A DNA stretch of 8,135 nt, from contig JAHEJE010000123.1 of NCBI GenBank assembly GCA_024639035.1, forward strand, positions 1-8,135, read 5' to 3'. Under the pieces are notes generated by a model that saw only the letters and a program-made list of their open reading frames with translations, ran no database searches and had not been told where the DNA came from. The DNA is from Alphaproteobacteria bacterium. GTDB lineage: Bacteria > Pseudomonadota > Alphaproteobacteria > Rhizobiales > Aestuariivirgaceae. Both the position numbers and the translations under genes were made by a program. Shown one piece after another: positions 5,571 through 8,135 of the stretch (within the stretch, counting starts at the first letter, position 1; each line of letters begins with the position of its first letter).

Positions 5571-7064
5571 ATGGAAGTGGGTAAAGCACCGAAAATCGTC
5601 GTCGTGGGGGCCGGGCCCGGAGGTTTAGCCACGGCCATGCTGATGGCGCACAAGGGGTGCGACGTGACGGTTCTTGAGGCGCGCGACGACGTCGGCGGAC
5701 GCACTGGAGCGATCAGGGAACAAGGCTTCTGCTTCGATATCGGCCCCACTTTCTTTCTGTATCCGGAAGTCCTGCAGAACATATTCGCAGAGGTGGGCAG
5801 GGATCTAATGACCGAGGTCCCGATGGTCCGGATCGATCCGCTCTACCGGGTTGTCTTCGAAGGCGAGGGCCACCTCGATGCCCGTTCCTGTCCCGACGCC
5901 ATGAGCCGGGAGATTGCCCGGCTGTCGCCGTCCGATGCCCGGAACCTGCGGCGCTTTCTTTCCGACAACCGTCAAAAGATCTCGAAGTTTAAGACAATCT
6001 TGCAAAACCCCTTCGACACGTTGTTCGACTATCTGCGCCCCAGCGTTGTCACATCGCTGCCCATCCTCAGGCCGCATCGCAGCCTCGACGACGACCTCAA
6101 GAAATTCTTTGCCGATGACCGCGTTCGCCGGGCGTTTTCGTTTCAGTCGAAGTACCTGGGCATGTCGCCGTTCAATTGCCCGAGCCTGTTCACAATTCTT
6201 GCTTTTCTCGAGCACGAATACGGTGTCTGGCATCCGATCGGCGGCTGCAATCGGGTCATGCAGCGGATGTGCGAAATTGCCGCCGAGCTGGGTGCGGAAA
6301 TCCGCCTCGGCGAACCCGTGACGTCGTTTGCCTTTGACGGAGACAGCATAAGTGCCGCGCTGACAGAGCAAGGCCGCTATGAGGCCGACGCAGTGGTGGT
6401 GAACGCGGATTTCGCGCAAGCCATGCAGCGGCTGATACCGGAACGCTTCCGGCGGCGCTGGAACAACCGCAAGATAGAAAGCAGATCGTACTCCTGCTCA
6501 ACGTTCATGATGTACCTGGGAATAACTGGCGACCTGCCCGAGGTTCAGCATCATACGATAAGCCTGGCGCGCGACCTTGAGCGAAACGTCAGGGACATCC
6601 AGGAAGACCTGGTGCTGCCGCGCCAGCCATCCTTTTATGTTCAAAACGCATGCGTAACCGACAAGACCCTAGCGCCCGAAGGTCACAGCGCGCTCTATGT
6701 GCTGGTCCCGGTTCCAAACGCGGATGCGCAAATCGATTGGCAGCTTGAAGCCAAGGCGTATCGCGAGCACACACTTGACCGGCTCTCCCTCATAGGTATC
6801 GGGGATTTGCGCAATCGTATCGTTTTTGAACGCATTCTCACCCCCGACGGCTGGATCGAGGAGCAGAATATTTACAAGGCGGCCACCTTCAACATGAGCC
6901 ACAAACTCAACCAGATGCTCTATTTTCGCCCTCACAACCGGTTCGAGGATGTCCCCGGCTTGTATTTGGTTGGCGGCGGCACCCACCCAGGTAGCGGGCT
7001 ACCGGTGATATTCGAGTCCGCGCGCATCTCCAGCCGGTTGATCGCCGACGACCTCCGGCTGTAG
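5571..7064 (+). CDS. CrtI-type carotenoid/phytoene desaturase family flavoprotein (first copy)
   Basis: From the ATG at 5571 the product is 497 residues, the usual CrtI length of about 490-510. An in-frame GTG at 5553 would add six residues. I prefer the ATG because the purine-rich GAAAGAGCGG at 5555-5564 lies 6 bases before it. The N-terminus is a Rossmann FAD site, KIVVVGAGPGG (13-18 for the glycine motif), with Glu36 expected to bind the FAD ribose and then VGGRTG. CrtI landmarks include FQSKYLGMSPFNCPSLF, GVWHPIGG (218-225) and the C-terminal VGGGTHPGSGLP (467-478) followed by FESARISSRLI. The family desaturates, isomerises or oxidises C30 and C40 polyenes, usually at the membrane. It also includes CrtD, CrtN, CrtO and CrtP-like members with different products, so the exact reaction is open. 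A second CrtI-type gene starts 34 bp downstream, indicating an operon. The coding frame is intact. Confidence 0.85.
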   Translation: MEVGKAPKIVVVGAGPGGLATAMLMAHKGCDVTVLEARDDVGGRTGAIREQGFCFDIGPTFFLYPEVLQNIFAEVGRDLMTEVPMVRIDPLYRVVFEGEGHLDARSCPDAMSREIARLSPSDARNLRRFLSDNRQKISKFKTILQNPFDTLFDYLRPSVVTSLPILRPHRSLDDDLKKFFADDRVRRAFSFQSKYLGMSPFNCPSLFTILAFLEHEYGVWHPIGGCNRVMQRMCEIAAELGAEIRLGEPVTSFAFDGDSISAALTEQGRYEADAVVVNADFAQAMQRLIPERFRRRWNNRKIESRSYSCSTFMMYLGITGDLPEVQHHTISLARDLERNVRDIQEDLVLPRQPSFYVQNACVTDKTLAPEGHSALYVLVPVPNADAQIDWQLEAKAYREHTLDRLSLIGIGDLRNRIVFERILTPDGWIEEQNIYKAATFNMSHKLNQMLYFRPHNRFEDVPGLYLVGGGTHPGSGLPVIFESARISSRLIADDLRL

Positions 7065-7098
7065 TCTGTCATCCCATCATCAATAGATAGGTACTCCA

Positions 7099-8135
7099 GT
7101 GGCAAAGAAGGTAGCTGTAATCGGTTCGGGACTGGGAGGTTTGACTGCGGCGTGCACGCTGGCCGCGCGGGGTCACCAGGTTACAGTCTTCGAAAAGAAC
7201 GACTGGGTCGGCGGCAAGGCCGCTGTGCTGCACCAGGATGGCTACCGTTTCGACATGGGGCCGACCATACTGACAGTGCCGCAAGTGCTGTTCAGGGTGT
7301 TCCAGGAAGCAAACCGCAACATCGAGGACTATCTCGACCTGGTGCGTCTCGACCCGCAATGGCGGTGTTTCTTTGACGACGGCAGTGTGCTCGACCTGCG
7401 TGAGGACGTCGATGAAATGGCGCGTGAAATCGACAAGTTCACCGGCAATGCAAAGTCCGGGCAAGGCTACAGGGACTTTATCGCGTTCTCCGAAAGATTG
7501 CACCGCATATCGGACAGGTTTTTCTTCTGGAAAAGCGTTGAAGATCTCAGGGACACCATCGACGTCAAGCAGAACATGACGCTGAGCACGCTTTCCGATG
7601 TGCTTGCGCTGAAGATGGGCTCTTCGGTGGCCGGCACGATCCGCAAGAAGGTCCCTGACGGCCGCGTTGCGCAAATGCTCGACCATTTCGTTCAGTACGT
7701 GGGTTCATCGCCGTACCAGTCGCCGGCGGTGTTGTGCTCGATTGCGCACATGCAGACCGGGTTGGGCGTCTGGTACCCGGTCGGCGGAACCAGGGCCGTG
7801 CCGGTTGCCTTGCAGAAGTTGGCAGAGGAGCTTGGCGTCATCTTCAATCTTGAAAACGATGTGACCCGGATCGACCACGACAACAGTGCCATCCGGGCGA
7901 TCGAAATCAATGGCGGCACACGGCATGAGTTCGACGCCGTCGTGTCCAACATGGACGCCATAAGAACCTACGACGAACTTGTCGGTGGCGCTGCCGCGGA
8001 TCATTACAACAGCCAGAAGTTCGAGCCGGCCTGTTCCGGCGTGGTCCTCTATCTTGGTCTGAACAAGGCCTACGACCATTTGCAGCATCATTGTTTTGTG
8101 TTTTCGCGCGACCCCAAGGAAGAGTTCGACGCCAT
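7099..8135 (+). CDS. CrtI-type carotenoid/phytoene desaturase family flavoprotein (second copy, 3' end beyond the window)
   Basis: The frame is open from a GTG at 7099 to the window end, giving 345 residues, about 70% of a CrtI protein. GTG is chosen because an in-frame TAG at 7084-7086 blocks extension and the protein then starts directly at its FAD motif, AKKVAVIGSGLGG (glycines at 9-14, Glu32 for the ribose). Further landmarks are WVGGKA, FDMGPTILTVP, FVQYVGSSPYQSP (197-209), GVWYPVGG (223-230) and CSGVVLYLGL (312-321). It shares the family plan with the preceding gene but differs over most positions, so the two are diverged paralogues, not a recent duplication. Paired CrtI-like genes commonly act in succession, for example desaturase then terminal oxidase or a second desaturase. 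A ribosome site is weak (ATAGG, 7087-7091). The missing C-terminus prevents subfamily assignment. Confidence 0.85.
   Translation, partial: MAKKVAVIGSGLGGLTAACTLAARGHQVTVFEKNDWVGGKAAVLHQDGYRFDMGPTILTVPQVLFRVFQEANRNIEDYLDLVRLDPQWRCFFDDGSVLDLREDVDEMAREIDKFTGNAKSGQGYRDFIAFSERLHRISDRFFFWKSVEDLRDTIDVKQNMTLSTLSDVLALKMGSSVAGTIRKKVPDGRVAQMLDHFVQYVGSSPYQSPAVLCSIAHMQTGLGVWYPVGGTRAVPVALQKLAEELGVIFNLENDVTRIDHDNSAIRAIEINGGTRHEFDAVVSNMDAIRTYDELVGGAAADHYNSQKFEPACSGVVLYLGLNKAYDHLQHHCFVFSRDPKEEFDA

Noticed and set aside
5805..6419. 204-codon minus-strand frame inside the first CrtI-like gene
   Set aside because: Shadow of the real gene; arginine- and histidine-rich low-complexity translation without family motifs.
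1..8135. tRNA, rRNA, CRISPR array or riboswitch
   Set aside because: I saw no cloverleaf-like conserved tRNA ends, no regularly spaced direct repeats and no recognisable riboswitch core on reading the gaps.

Overview
The window looks like an alphaproteobacterial, probably rhizobial (Hyphomicrobiales) chromosome or large replicon. It is GC-rich, with long clean reading frames. The tandem GAF regulator (with the REAATREILxxISQSRDD linker), the two-subunit molybdenum hydroxylase and the CrtI-type desaturases all fit that group. This placement is inferred from protein style, not from a marker gene.

Left third (1-2025): a decayed, repeat-rich segment. Bases 1-96 carry the tail of a reading frame that weakly resembles the C-terminus of an IS66 transposase. 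Bases ~99-373 are the right-hand end of an IS3-family element, with the last ~60 codons of its transposase. This element abuts, on the opposite strand, a gene for a protein with two GAF domains (330-1514). The GAF homology stops at the insertion-sequence end, so the gene has apparently lost its output domain. Bases 1515-2025 hold no convincing gene. They contain three copies of a CACACAGCC/GGCTGTGTG terminus, two of which bound a ~151-bp MITE-like remnant (1759-1909).

Middle (2026-5424): a small lipoprotein with an N-N-C-N-D-F motif suggesting a permuted papain-like (NlpC/P60 or PPPDE-like) fold, followed after 40 bp by the small [2Fe-2S] subunit and the large Tat-exported molybdopterin subunit of an isoquinoline 1-oxidoreductase-type (xanthine oxidase family) enzyme. 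The two hydroxylase subunits are 11 bp apart and form one transcription unit, possibly with the lipoprotein gene.

Right third (5571-8135): two consecutive but divergent CrtI-type (phytoene desaturase family) flavoproteins 34 bp apart. The second runs off the window. A candidate promoter lies in the 146-bp gap before the first.

Together the right two thirds look like the start of a terpenoid or carotenoid-modifying cluster. Two CrtI paralogues could carry out successive desaturation and oxidation steps, and an exported molybdenum hydroxylase could oxidise an aldehyde or ring product. This joint role is inference: no prenyl synthase, squalene/phytoene synthase or cytochrome partner is visible here.
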